Source: Sinonovacula constricta
Lineage: Eukaryota; Mollusca; Bivalvia; Cardiida; Solecurtidae
Reading direction: 5' to 3'
DNA: 64,000 nucleotides
Assembly (NCBI GenBank): GCA_007844125.1
Contig: CM017556.1
Location: 25,833,714-25,897,713, forward strand
Made by a program: the position numbers and the translations under genes. Below, one piece after another: positions 1 to 13,300 of the stretch (the stretch's first letter is position 1; each line of letters starts with the position of its first letter). Under the pieces are notes generated by a model. The model was not told the DNA's origin and made no database searches. It saw only the letters and a list, made by a program, of their open reading frames with translations.

Positions 1-762
1 GTACAGGCTGTTAGTATTGCAACCCTCTCTAGCTGTCTGTAGGTCATCTTCATTACCAGTGTTGTTTGAGAACACTTCACGCAGCAGAGATCTATGGATG
101 AACGCCCATTTCAGACTTTTTGATTTTAACCTAATTCTGCAGCACATGGACAGGAAATGCGTCAATGCCCAGAATATTGCCATGGAGACAAGGATGATCC
201 ATAGAATATGGAGGACAAAGTTGCTCGGTGTTCCATATGAGAAGATACAGCTGCCAACGCCAGGGATGTACTCGGGTTCCTTGGGGAGAAACGCCACACC
301 CATGTCGATAAGAACACACATGAACCACAGAAGGGTGATTCCAAACACCACACAGCAGTAATTGTTGTGACGCACCTCTGATGGACGCTGCATTTCTAGT
401 TCTTCATTCACAACTATAGCAAGCAGATTGTATGCAGAGACTGTCACAAAGAAAACATATGATGCTCCGACAGCGTAGCAAACGGGTACCTCTGATTGAT
501 GTAGCAGATTGTAACCGTAGAGGAAGTTGTACAGGCCCTTGATGCAGTCGAGGAAGCACTGATGGCAGATGAAGGCAGTGGATGACTTTCTGAATTTCTT
601 GAAGAAGATTATTGTCAAGATAGCAGTTATGTTACCAAGGCAACCGACTGCAGTGACTGTGAGCAGAATGATGACCTCTGGGATGTTGGCATAGGGAAAG
701 ATCGGAGGTGGTTTTGTCTGGTAGATGCCGGAAAGGACAATAGTTGTGTTGCTCAGCGTCAT
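1..762 (-). CDS. Rhodopsin-like (class A) GPCR, 5' coding part, runs off the left edge
   Basis: Reading the minus strand from an ATG at 762 gives 254 open codons to base 1 with no stop, so the gene continues beyond the window. The product has an N-terminal sequon (N5-T-T), TM1 around residues 29-54 with the class A GCLGN motif (N44 as N1.50), TM2 around 61-83 with a conserved-type Asp (D72), and a Cys at 95 before TM3. TM3 (about 96-118) ends in VVNEEL instead of a DRY motif. TM4 (about 135-157) has W146, extracellular loop 2 has C172 (disulfide partner of C95), and TM5 lies at about 182-204. A basic third intracellular loop starts near 209. TM6 and TM7 lie outside. It should be a plasma-membrane receptor. 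I cannot name its ligand, and the missing DRY makes it an atypical orphan of the invertebrate type. It lies antisense to midasin. Confidence 0.85.
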   Translation of the reverse strand, partial: MTLSNTTIVLSGIYQTKPPPIFPYANIPEVIILLTVTAVGCLGNITAILTIIFFKKFRKSSTAFICHQCFLDCIKGLYNFLYGYNLLHQSEVPVCYAVGASYVFFVTVSAYNLLAIVVNEELEMQRPSEVRHNNYCCVVFGITLLWFMCVLIDMGVAFLPKEPEYIPGVGSCIFSYGTPSNFVLHILWIILVSMAIFWALTHFLSMCCRIRLKSKSLKWAFIHRSLLREVFSNNTGNEDDLQTAREGCNTNSLY

Positions 763-770
763 GTTGGTGT

Positions 771-790
771 CTAAAAGTAGAAATTAAATC
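771..790 (-). other. Likely 3' splice site in the GPCR 5' leader
   Basis: On the minus strand, 8 nt before the GPCR start codon, the sequence reads CTACTTTTAG followed by ACACCAACATG. A pyrimidine-rich TTTTAG directly before the start codon suggests that the 5' UTR is split by an intron and that the coding exon begins at 770. No upstream leader exon was identified. Confidence 0.45.
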
Positions 791-1233
791 TTTCTAGTTG
801 CATTATGTAAGTGTAAATACTCAGTTAAGATTTTGCTGAAGCTCAATTATTTTTACTCAAAGGAAACTTCTTACAGATATGAAAGGTTACAAGTCTTTTT
901 TTTTGTTATAAACCATCAACTAACAATGGTTGAGGTATTAAATTATTAAATTGAAGTGTTTAAAGAGTAAATACTGTGAAGATTATAAAGAACTAAGCTT
1001 GTGCAAAATCCCACATGAGGAGTTTCGTCAAGTGGGGCCAGTACTATCGTTACGCTTTTGTTACTAATTCATTTAAAAAGAATACATTTAGACAGAAATG
1101 CATAATAAATACAAAAACTATATGAGAAGAAAACCATACTTAGATACAGTACACATTAAATAATCATGAGTTTGTATTTGTTTGCATTTAATTAATTTGA
1201 TTGTATCGTGAATTGTTGTTTTTCTAATTTCAG

Positions 1234-1393
1234 GCTGATTTCAGTCGCCATATAGAAGATGTTGCTGCAGACATTCACAGAGTATACCAGTCCCTGTGTA
1301 GGCATCTTGTTCTCGCAGAGTCATCTGGTTGCTTAGAAACAGTTGCTAAGTTACAGAAGCTTTGGCAAGAATACCAGGAGCACCATGTTACAA
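1234..1393 (+). CDS. MDN1: Midasin exon 1 of window (AAA6 helical insert)
   Basis: The acceptor is TTTCTAATTTCAG; an in-frame TAA at 1225-1227 shows that reading cannot extend upstream. The exon starts in phase 0 (ADFSRHIEDVAADIHRVYQ) and ends in phase 1 at a GTATAT donor. It encodes helices inside the AAA6 module, upstream of Walker B. Confidence 0.85.
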
Positions 1394-4300
1394 GTATATA
1401 ATTGGATTCTTGTTTTTTGTTCCCCCACAAAAGTATTTTTTAATTTCTGGTTAAGCCTAATGTTACATTTATTATAAACCATACAAAAATTTAAATATTT
1501 GCTATCAACTAGATGCGGAGGTAACAAGACATATTTCAAGAGACTTAGCAGAAAAAAGTGCAGATTCTGACCAAGCAGGAGATGGCTGGTCTGGCTTACA
1601 GTATTTATCTAAAGCCTGCATTCATCAGCCATTTTGAATTCAAAGTTACATTTTCATATCAGCAAAACTAAGAATTTCTAAGCAGTTCTGATGAATTTGT
1701 CCCTTTAGAAAAACAGTTAACCTTTTCATTCATGCTTTTGCCATTTTACTTCTTTGCAATGCATTTACAATCATCACTTTTATGTTAAGTAAATCTGCAC
1801 AACTAAGGGCTCAATTGTAGACCGGTTTAGCTTGGGATCTAAAATCATATGTTGAACTTCCATGTTTTTTAAAGTAATTTAAACTGTTTCAAAGAAAATA
1901 AACAAAATGAGGAGATTTTTCTAAATCATACATGTGTAATATGAAAAGAAAGGGCTTAAGTCTCATAGTCTCATGTAACATTTCAGGTATTTTGTATAAT
2001 AATTTTGAGATATTGTCGCCTTAAATCCATGAGCAGTTCTAACATAAAAATGCCTGGTGAATATGGGCCTTAGTCCAATCAATTTTTGATTATCAGGCTA
2101 ATAGTTAATTGTTAAAGATTCTAGACTGTGTTATGCTATTATTTATATTAGAAGGAATCCTTGAGAAACTGAGTGATTTGTGTGTCTGCTTTTTAAAATG
2201 TTTGAACAAAATACCCGAACAAAAAAGGTTAAAGGAAGGTCCTTATTTGGTGCATACATGTTGCAGAAACTGGCAGTCAGCTGACCAGTGTGGAGGAACT
2301 AGAGGTTCTTAGACACCAGGTGGCAGCACTGTCTGCACTTATCACCTGCTGCAAGAAGGTTACTAAGCAGCACAAGATAACTGCAGGTGAGATGACTATG
2401 ACATAAAACTTGGACAGACTTAACAAAGATATGGCTATTTAGCTTATATGAAAACATAAAGTAAATAAATTATAAGGACAAGGAAATTGTAACATTTTTT
2501 CTGTATTCCCTTACAATGTTTAATTAATAGGAATATTTACTTCTAAATTCATGGTCCTTATGACAACTTCCCAGGAATTTATTTTATACACCAAAAATAA
2601 TTTATAAAAGTGTAAACAGCACCTATTGTAATTTTTTTAAACAAATATATTCCATTGATTTGCTGACATTCATAAATACACCCTTTGAAACCATTAATTT
2701 TGTAGACTTTGTTGACAACATCGTATCCAGCAAAAGACATCTGTTGACATTGAAGAACAAGCTTTTGCAGGCTGTGCCAGGGAAGCTTGGTGGGGCATTT
2801 GAATGGAGGGACAGCCTTCTGGTGCAATCCTTACAGGCCGGACATTGGCTACTTGTAGACAATGTTAACTTCTGCAGGTATTGCGATTTTCTGGGAAATG
2901 CAACTAAATCCTATTCTTATACATTTATGGGTTTTTTTAAAATAAATTTTAATAGTTTAATTATTTTTGGTGCAGTATTTATAGGCCTGTCGTTGGCTCC
3001 TGATAGACAAGGTTAACTTCTACTTATCAGAACTGCAGGGAATATAAATCTTAATTTTATATTTTAATTATGTTTTATGGAACTTTAGTAGTGAAATCTT
3101 CATGTGGTTCAGAATTTACTGGTCAGTCATAGGATATTTGTGGAAAATGTGCTTTTCTGCAGGTAAGAATAAGACAAATTCTCAAGAAACAATTAATTTT
3201 GCATTTTCATGGGAAATAGAATTAAAGATTAAATGTTCACAGATTAATTTGTGAAAACCTTTTTTTATCCAAGAACTCATTTAAAAGTTAAGATGATCAT
3301 CTGGTGCAGCATTTATAGCATGGTACATTTAGAAGTGATGATGATCAGTTCATTCATTTCCAGTATATTCACATTGGGCTATGATTGGTCTGTATACCAA
3401 ATACAACATACCATTATAGATTGATTAGCTTGTAATATTGTAGTTATCTACTGACTTTTTCTGTGTGGGTAACTTTGTTTAAATCTGTCTGACATTCTGA
3501 CATTGGGGAGTTGTTTTTGTTTCTTTAAGACCTGATGAGTATGTTGAATCAATAACCCTATTGATCTTGAGCACCATCTTTTACCACAATTAATGCTGGA
3601 ATGATAGGGTGTTTAATATCCAGGTCTCTCAGAGTGATGATTTATGTGTTGACACAGTAAACATTGATCTTCTTATGTGGCAAACTAGTCAGAAATATCT
3701 CTTTTGGGAGTATAAGTATACAGCTAAGTAGCTTTTTGATCTCCCAACTTTCTGAGCATAATTGGCCTATGGATTTTGTCTGTTAGCCTTCAAATATACA
3801 TATAGTCTATCGGACTTAGGGGTATTTTTCTTTACATGCAAAGCACAAGGCATAAATGAAGAAGATTTAAAACTATTTTCTTACAAGTCCCAAGCACTTT
3901 GTCTCATTTTTAGCATGGCAGTTTGGAAGTAAATACATTAATCCAGAATATGTTCTATTATAAACAAACAAGGCATACTATGGATATTTGTTGGTTGCAT
4001 GAGTGTCATCATTAGTAAGAAACTTGTACTGAAACAGTGTCAAACAGTAGTTTTTATGTAGATGTATCTATGATGCATTTATCTTAGTAAATGTATAAAA
4101 AAAAACAGAATGTATATCTTAATCATCAGAAAAAAACAACAACAAAATTATGTCTGTTTGAAAGAAAGTAATAAAAATATTTCATATTTTAATAATACAG
4201 TAAAACCTCTCCACAGCAACATTTGGCGGAGGCACAAAAAGTGTTGCTGCTCAGAGGTGTTGCTGCTCAGAGGTTTCAATAAGATGAGAAAAAATTTGTT

Positions 4301-7300
4301 TTTTTTAATAGTTTTGTATTGATAATAGATTTTCCTAAGTATATGTTTTAGTTAATTTTGCTTTGGTAATGAAAATGCAATATATTGTTATAAGAGATAA
4401 CAGAAGATGAATTTTTAAATAATTTATTGATGATGAAAAAACAAGTTGTATAACACAAAAAACTTAAAAATGTATGTACATGATGAAAACGCAAGCTGTT
4501 GAGCATAGAAAAACTTGTAAACATATGTACATGTACACTCGTACTGTATATGTAAGTTCATTATTGTTTAGTTGTTTTGCACAATTTAGTTGTTTAATTT
4601 ATAGTCAGACATCCTTAAATAATGACAGTTTGCATTTAGCACTAACGTAAACATCTTTTAAGTAAGCAGTCAATACAGTGATATCTTTTAATCTTCCGAT
4701 CAATTAAAGACAACAAACCTACTGCTAACAGCATCAATAGTTGACACTTCTTTCACACGTTCCCGCAATACCCTAGATCTACAACGCATGTTTATAGCAT
4801 GCAGCTGGTTTCCCATCCAACTGTAACTTGATTCCAATTAACACCTTCTCAACAGGGTACAAGCCGTGATCAGCCGACCGCGTGACATTTCTGGTGTACG
4901 CGACAGACTGATCTAAAAATAGCTGCACTGGTGTTGCTAAGCAGAGGTTAAACTAGCCTCAGGGAAGAGAATTAAACGGCCGCTTACCGCTTCGCGGAGG
5001 AGTTGCTGCTTAGAGGTTAAAATGCGCTGAAAACTACTGGGGGGAAATTTAACTGCCGCTGCTTAGAGGTAGCCGCTGCTTAGAGGTGCCGCTTCGAGAG
5101 GTTTTACTGTATGTCTTACAATATTGTGGTTGTTAAAAATCTGAATACCCTGACAGTTCCTCACTGCTGGCATAGTCAAATGCCCTTTTTGAGCATTAGG
5201 GTTTGTCAGTGTATTCATACAATATTGTATTAAATAAAAAAATCTGAATTCCCTTGTAGTGCCTCTGTGCTGGATAGGCTAAATGCCCTTTTGGAGCCTT
5301 GTGGCGTCCTCAGCATCAATGAGAGGGGTGTGGTCGATGGGTCCATCCCTACAATCATCCCACACCCAAACTTCAGGTATGTATTGATTTGACATTTTTT
5401 TGGTGGTTGATTTTTAAGTCAGTTCTTTTTATTTGCTTGTTTTGATGTGATCTTGAAAGCACAGATTGTTAATTTGCTCATTTTATTGTAATGTTCATGC
5501 AATATTTTATGGCTCCTACAAGTAATGGGGTATATGATGGAGTCACTTTGACCAACTGTCAATTCTAAAATGTGGTAAATCAATGTGAAATAGCAGATTT
5601 TTTCCCTGACCAAAATTGACCCTTATACTAAACCGACGCAGAGACTATCACCGATAGTATCTGCCATAGACAACTGAATTGTGCTATTTCAGGGATATTT
5701 TGCAATGTTTTTAGCCTAAAATTTGATATTTAATGTAAAAAGAGACATTTTAATTCATTTCTTCAGAAAAAAAACCAACAATATACAATACATTTTTACA
5801 TAAATATCTATTTCAACAAAATTGGCGAAGTTTCAAAATCCGGAAACTGTTATTGATTTTTAGTGAAACGGTATACAAAAGACCTACCCACACGGGAGAT
5901 AATTTAAAGCAGTTTGACAAATAAGTACAATGTCCACTTAAACAATGGTGATTTGGCTGGAAACAAAGTGATGCTTAAGACCTCCTAATATTAAAATTGT
6001 CACCTATGTTTGGACTTGGGCTTTCAAGTTGATTATAATATATTCCAATAAATTGCGTTCAACCATTCTGACAGCAGCAGCTTTTACTATTTGAAAAATG
6101 ATCACAAATGAGTGAGGGGGAAAGCCTAAATGTCTGCTCCAGTGTGTTAAGTTTACACAGGGTTGAAGAGGTGGAAACTTGAAGAAACAGGTCCACAAAT
6201 GCATATATTGAGTTATGTAATTAAGTCGATGGATACATTGCTTTGATTTCCTAAAAAAGATATTTGCTGCAAAAAGTTTTACTTTCAGAAGTTGTGGAAA
6301 GTTGTAGTTTGTAATTAAGCTTCTATTCTCAAATATAGCTTGTGAGCTCATAGCAGCTATATCTAAGTACATGCAACCACTAAATTATGGAAACCCCAGT
6401 CTGTCTTCTCTTCAATGTGAATTGCTTTATAAACAGATTATGCAAAGCACAGGAAATAAACTTGTGTATTGTGCACATATGCAGATGACCAAATTGTAAC
6501 AAATTGTAATCAAATATATTAACCAAGTTTATAAGGAATCTTTGTAATAGAAAAGAGGTTATTGTCAAACATTTGTCTGCCTGACAGGTTACTGTAATAT
6601 ATTTGTCTGCTTGAGAGGTTGTTGTAATACATTTGTCTGCATAACAGGTTATTGTCTTTCATTTGTCTATGTAACAGGTTATTGTAATACATTTGTCTGC
6701 ATAACAGGTTATTGTAATATATTTGTCTGCCTAACCGGTTATTGTAATACATTTGTCTGCATCACAGGTTATTGATTACATCTGTCTGTGTAACAGGTTA
6801 TTATAATACATTTGTCTGCCAAACAGGTTATTGTCATACATCTATCTGTGTCACAGGTTTTTGTCATACATTTGTCTGCAAAACAGGTTATTGTAATACA
6901 ATGGTCTGCATAACAGGTTATTGTCATACATATGTCTGCCTAACAGGTTATTGTAATACATTTGGCTGCCTAACATGTTATTGTAATACATTTGGCTGCC
7001 TAAGAGATTATTGTAATACATTTGTCTTCCTAAGTTCCTGATAAATAAATCAGTGATGAAGTTGCTCAAATTGCAACAAGATGAATTATCTTGCACAATA
7101 ACTACTGATTTACCTTATGCACTGTAAAATGAATCTTATCAACTAAATAAACCAGAGAACAGTTTTGACATTTCCTTCCTCCATATTGATATTTTTTACA
7201 TCTTACTCTTTATTTGATTTGAAATTTAATTTTCATGAGTAACTATGCTGTTTCTAATGGCTTTCAATAAACCAGTTTTTGTTCTGTGGACAGGTTGTTT

Positions 7301-10300
7301 CTAACAATGGACCCTAGACATGGTGAGATATCTAGGGCAATGAGGAATCGTGGAGTGGAGATTTACATTCCTGGAGAGGTAAGTCCACATTCTTTGCTTT
7401 CTCAAATTTAATCACTGATACTGTTAGCTTTCTTTACCTGACATACTTTAAATAAGAATAATTGTTCTTGAAATGATTTTTTTATGTTTACAGAATCACT
7501 TATTACAGGAATTTTTACTGCAATAAAATTATTTCTTTTCAACAATTTATCTTTTATCTTTAATTTTATAATTTAACAATCATTATATTTTGTATATATA
7601 TATTTTTTTTAAATTAAATATTGCCAGACTTTATGAAAGGGTTATTGAACATTTTAATGACTTCACAATCTAATGCTGTCAATAAAAATATTCTTCTCTT
7701 ATATTGGACTGTGTCATCAATTATATCAAGAAGTTCCTTGGTCTGTTGAGATAAGTAACTGATTTTTTTTCCCCAGACTGAAGGTAACAAATTCTCAGTG
7801 ACCGATATCCAGCGGCTGTCAACCAAGCTGGGCCTACAGACTGGTGCAGTGTTCCACTGGCTACTCAACCTCCACAGCCAGCTTATGGAAGAGCTACCCA
7901 GGGGAGATAAACCAAGTCTGCAGAATTTGTTGCACGTGTGTCAACAGGTGGTAGAGCATTGTAACCATGGTTACAACATCACCAAGGCAGTGTGGACTTC
8001 CTGTTTTACAGAATATGTTCAGCAGCAGAGGCATAAGGAGAGTCGACAGGTGAGAAATATAAACTTGTATTTAAGCAAGTTTGATATTATTTAAAAATAG
8101 AACAATATCTAATAAAAAATATATTTAAAGTACAGAGGGCCAATTTTCCAAAATAATTTATCTGAATTTATGTTGTGTTAAATAGCCTTCAGAAACCATA
8201 AGATAAATTTAAATATTTTTACAGAGTTTGATAAAGCTATATAATATACGCATTGAGAAACACAGCAGATTCTAATACTATTCAGCGCTAGATTTTTCCA
8301 CATGTTAACACTGAATATAAGTAAAGTCTCTATGAAGCAAGCATTAAGCTTAGACATTTGACGCAACAGAAACGGGACTTGCATGTTGTAGTTTGAATGC
8401 ACTGCATTAAGTTTATGTGCTGACTGGGACTTGAACCTACCCAGTGATGAACTTAGGAGTTAAATGCCAACAAGAATACCTTACTAAGTTTTTGGGGCTG
8501 AGGAGTGAATTTGATGACTGTATAACTGTGTGACTGTTTAGCCAAGTTCTCCCATTGATATATTAATAAATGACAAGAGAGCTGTAACTGATTGTAGTTT
8601 CTGTTTTCCAGTTGTCCCTTATGACCTTGACCCAGCTTTATGAGAAGTGGGTGTCAGATGGAGGTCTGATGACCACTTCACCGCAGCTGGGTGTTAGTCC
8701 AGTTCGACTCCCAGGAGTGAACCAGTACCTTACTGACCCCAAATCTGCATCAGTATCAGTGAATGTGGCACTGTTTGTGGACTACCTCCACAAGTCAGGA
8801 CACAGGTAAGCTAGATCTCTTAAAAATCACATCTACTATCCTAAAATCACATCTACTTTCATAAAAGTGCCATATTTGTAAGCAATAGTCGGAAGAGAAC
8901 AAACAAAAGTTCACAAAATATGACCATTGTTTCCCAAGTCTTACCATTCTGCTGAGTTATATTCTTTGTTGGGCACTTTTATTGTGCCATCCAATGAGAT
9001 AAGGGAGAAATGCCTATTTTAGAATGTCAACAAAGTACCTGATCTTTCTATTAAAGTAAGATAATAAATCTAGACATAAAAATGCTAATGTTGACAAAAG
9101 CTGTGCAAATATTGATTGTTACTTGCTATGTTCTGTACTGAAAATTGTCATAAATTATCACACAAAAAATGTGCCATATTTCACTATTTTTTCATCACTT
9201 TTCTAAACAGTAGTATGACAATAAATAGAAGGTTTGCTTGTTTTTTACCTTATTTAATGTTTCACATAGGCAATAGATCCCAAAGTATTTCTTATTACAT
9301 GTAAAATACTCAGATGTAAAATTATATTCTTTTTTCCAACTTTTGTCTCCATGATTTTCCCTTAGTTATACTGAAACCTTGGCTCTTTAGGATCTAGTAC
9401 TGATATATTGTCATGTGCCAAAAAACCAAATATATAATTGAAACTTTACTTTTGACCGTGAATTTATATTAACATAAATATAATGAATATGCAAAAATAA
9501 ACAATATCATTTCAGTGAATTCCAAACAGAGGATTTCAGTGTTCATCTGAAGCAAGCCCTAAATCTTGCTATGGGCCTTTCCTCTCAGGACTGTCTACCA
9601 TATACCATAGACTGGTTACAAAACTACTCTCAGACAGTACTCCATGCCAGCAAACATTATGTATGTAAATATGTGGTGGACAGTCTAAAAGAACAATACA
9701 GGCACATCTTAGAGGCAATGGTCATGTGCAGCTACAAGGGTACAGTCACCAAAACAAACATAGGTAAAGTTGTGACGATCTTGTTGTTAAATATGCTAGT
9801 TTGCTTTAAAGTTTTGAGAATCTATGCAGTTTAATTGGAAAAAAAAAGAAAAAAAAAAAGAAAGAAATGTTTCGGGTTTTTTTGCTGCCATAAAAATTCC
9901 CAGTGTTTGGCTTCTATATTTCTCCTGCTTAGTCCTGAAGCACTCATATTTTCTTAGTTTAATTACTTGTGATCCAAGAAATTTATACTTTTACAGCAAA
10001 GACCAACAATGTTTTCAGTCTTTTACATAACCAGTCTTTTTTATATCTCATGTATTGCAGACCACTGTATAGATATCCGTTGGAACCAGCAACTGTTACA
10101 GAAGTGCATACTGCTGGATCCCAGGTCTAACACTTCAGAAACCAGGACACACCTGGAGTTGACATTCAACAGGTAGGATACTTTAAAGTGATACCTTTGC
10201 TTTTAAAAACTATAATTTTGCACATTCTTTGACCATCATCCTTTTTGTCTTGTTTTCTGTTTCATTTTATATAAAATTTGACATTAGTAGTTTTATCCAC

Positions 10301-13300
10301 CCTACTCTTATATCTAATATCTATTTAACTCATAAATAATCTTAGCAAAAACATAAATATAAAAATCACTACTTAACTAGCTTTTAAAATCATTATTCAT
10401 TATTAATAAGACATATCTTGTGTAAAGTCTTTAGTTATTGCATATTTATAATATTAATTTTGTAATTAATACAGACTGCACCTCATTCAGAGGGTACAGG
10501 TGGATCTACAGCTGGCAAGGCAATATGTGGACACACTTCAGCAGGCCGTCAACAAAGGTTAGTGCATAAGCTCACTGTAGAATTTTGATTGTATATCTCC
10601 AGGTATCAACAGTTACAGATATATGCAACAAGTGGTCAAGGAAATTCAGAGTAATCAACAGTAGAATGTAAATACCCCCATGTGTTTGTGTGTGTGTTTG
10701 CGGGTGGGGGGGGGTGGGGTGCAGAGACATTCAGAGTATCTCCAGTAACAACAGTGGACTTCATAAGCATCAGGGCAATCGGAACATCTCGGATAATTCA
10801 CAAATCATCTCTCGTTGTATGCAGGTAGTCGGATCACCTCGGCCTTTTCCCTAAATGGGACTTATTTTGTGACAGATGCAAAACAAAGATGGCAGCTAGG
10901 ATGACAGCTCACTATAGTATGATGTCAGTTAAACTTTAATTTGTGGCTGCTTCAAATTTAAATCATCCAAGATTAATTTACCCGCCGCAGCAAAGACACA
11001 GCTGTCAAACAACGCCATTGTTTATGTTTTGTGCGAACTAAATTTTAAGCATGTTCTTCCGACTTCCGGTGAACAAAATGATCGTGATTTGGGCATGTAA
11101 CATTGCACCAGATTCATCCGAGGGATGATTGTCGTGAGGACGGAATTACCCGAGGAGTTCCGATTGGCATCAGGGGTCAATGACGTTCAATATAGGTCTG
11201 GGTAGCAACAGTAAGTGTATATATGCAGCAAAGGGCATTCAGGAAGATCCTGAAAGCAACATTTTTTTAACAATGGGGGGTCAAGGGCTTTTGGATGGTT
11301 ACAATGTAACAAACATTACTATGAGTTTAACAAAAACTGTATGTTGATTAAATAAAATAAGGCACAAAGTATACATTTCTTTTCATGGATCAATGATCAT
11401 TGGCATATTTATAGAAATTTTATAAAATGTATCTTTAATATTTTTCTAGATCAATCTGATAGATATAGATATATATACAGATATATAGATATATCTCTTA
11501 ATCTTTCTTTATTATTGTGTTCTTTTCTTCTTGTAATTGAGTTTCAGCTGTACTTTATATTGCTGACATAACACAAAATTGATGCTTAATACACATTTTT
11601 AATAAAACATTATTCTACATCCAGCATTTTCACAGACTTCCTTTATTCTTTATAATGCACTATTTGCTATTTCAGAATTATGTATAGAATTACCTGCAAA
11701 ATATGAATCATAAAGTATGTTTGAGTAATTTAGCTCTTTATTTGTTGATAAAATACAGGAAAACTTCTGAGCTGAGAATATGTGCACCATATCCTTTCAG
11801 TGTAATATTTTATTCACTTCTTCACTGGAAACAAATAATAAATGGCATTGGTTTTGTTAGAGGCATTCTAGACATATTTTGTGTGGTATGATGTTTCAAG
11901 TTTATCTGTCTGGGAGTATGTATATTCAATACTTTAAAGGAGATAAAGCTAAGAAAAATGGATTAGAAACCAATGTTTGGGTGTAACATTATATGATTCA
12001 GAAATCAGATAGGAGGAGTAAAAAAAAATGATTTGGCAAAATATCCAATAATTCTTAACCAAACACTTTACTGATGGTTCCCACTGAATTTGTTGTATTC
12101 TGACAAATTCAGTGAGTCCCTGAAATATAGGGATTGGATTATGGGAACTTACTCTTTGTTTTACATTCTGATGTTACAATTTAATCTGAACAACTGTGAA
12201 CATATGCTTTGGAGAAAAAAAAGAATTATAGGATTTCAAGGGTTAAAACATCTCAAGACATATTCTCTCCTTATCTTGATTTCCGAAATTTTAGTAAAAC
12301 TGTATAGAAAAATCATAAGCCTTAGCCGCTCTGAACCTATGAATACAACTGTCCCAATATCCTATTTATGGTTGAAGAATTTTATTTTAGTAAATCTAAA
12401 TATGTTGGGTTTTTTTACAGTGTATGAATAGGAATAATGTTCTTGGCTTTGATGCTTTAACATTTACAATGATTGAGGGGAGAGGGATCATCGAAGCTGA
12501 AGACAACTAAAATAACTACTGGCAACTTAGGGTTAGAACATATATGTGAACTTTTCCTGAAGTGAAAGTGAGAGATGTTCACTTGCAAAGTGGGAGATTT
12601 CTCATTTGCATATAAACAAAGAAGAAAGTTATCTGTTTCCAAGTAGGGAGATTTTGAAAATTGTATAAAACACCCCTCATTTTCAAATAATTTTGAACCA
12701 TAAAGATGGAGTCTCCCTCCAAAAGTGGCAGAGTTCACATGTATGTTAGAAATGAAATCTAAGATTTGAAATATTTTGCTACATGTCTGTTTGTATCTGG
12801 GGTGGATGTATTCAAATAAATCATGAAAACCTTCAGTTGTGCTGTGCTTAAATGGACACAGCCTGTTCCTGGACTGGTAACATATATGGTTGAAAAGACT
12901 TGTTTGTGAATATTCTAATATCCTGTTGTATTTTATCAGGGGGCATCTATGACTTTTGATGGTTATAGTCACTGACTTGTAACTTCTCATCCCTTTAGTG
13001 CTTGTATTTGAGTCAAGGTTGGGGCAAGAGCTTTCATGCATGTGTAGGGGTTGGTGGGGTGTGTAGGCTTGGATGGCGGGGCGGGCAGGGTGGTCTTCCA
13101 GCCAAGATGGGGTGTGTCAGTGGTTCTAACTAAGTTGTTACTCAACCAAAAATTTGGTGGATTTGCTAATATGACCATAATTGTGTTGGTGTGATGCAAC
13201 AAAAAATTGTTCCCCATTTCTGTTTTTACAGTGACTGTTGTTTTTTTAGTTGGAATAATGGTAGAAGCTTTTTGTGTTTTTGAAAAAGTTATAATTTCTG

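Noticed and set aside
17..361. Plus-strand 114-codon ORF at the left edge
   Set aside because: It is the antisense shadow of the GPCR coding sequence, which has clear transmembrane motifs.
2660..3016. 118-codon ORF taken as one coding unit
   Set aside because: Only 2706-2877 is midasin. The ends are intron read-through, shown by the splice sites and by the loss of similarity to midasin.
6519..7096. Overlapping ORFs on both strands with 10-residue repeats
   Set aside because: The 30-bp minisatellite; open on both strands at once.
12457..13041. Minus-strand 194-codon ORF
   Set aside because: It spans a MITE-like repeat copy (12538-12746) and unremarkable intron; no recognisable domain.
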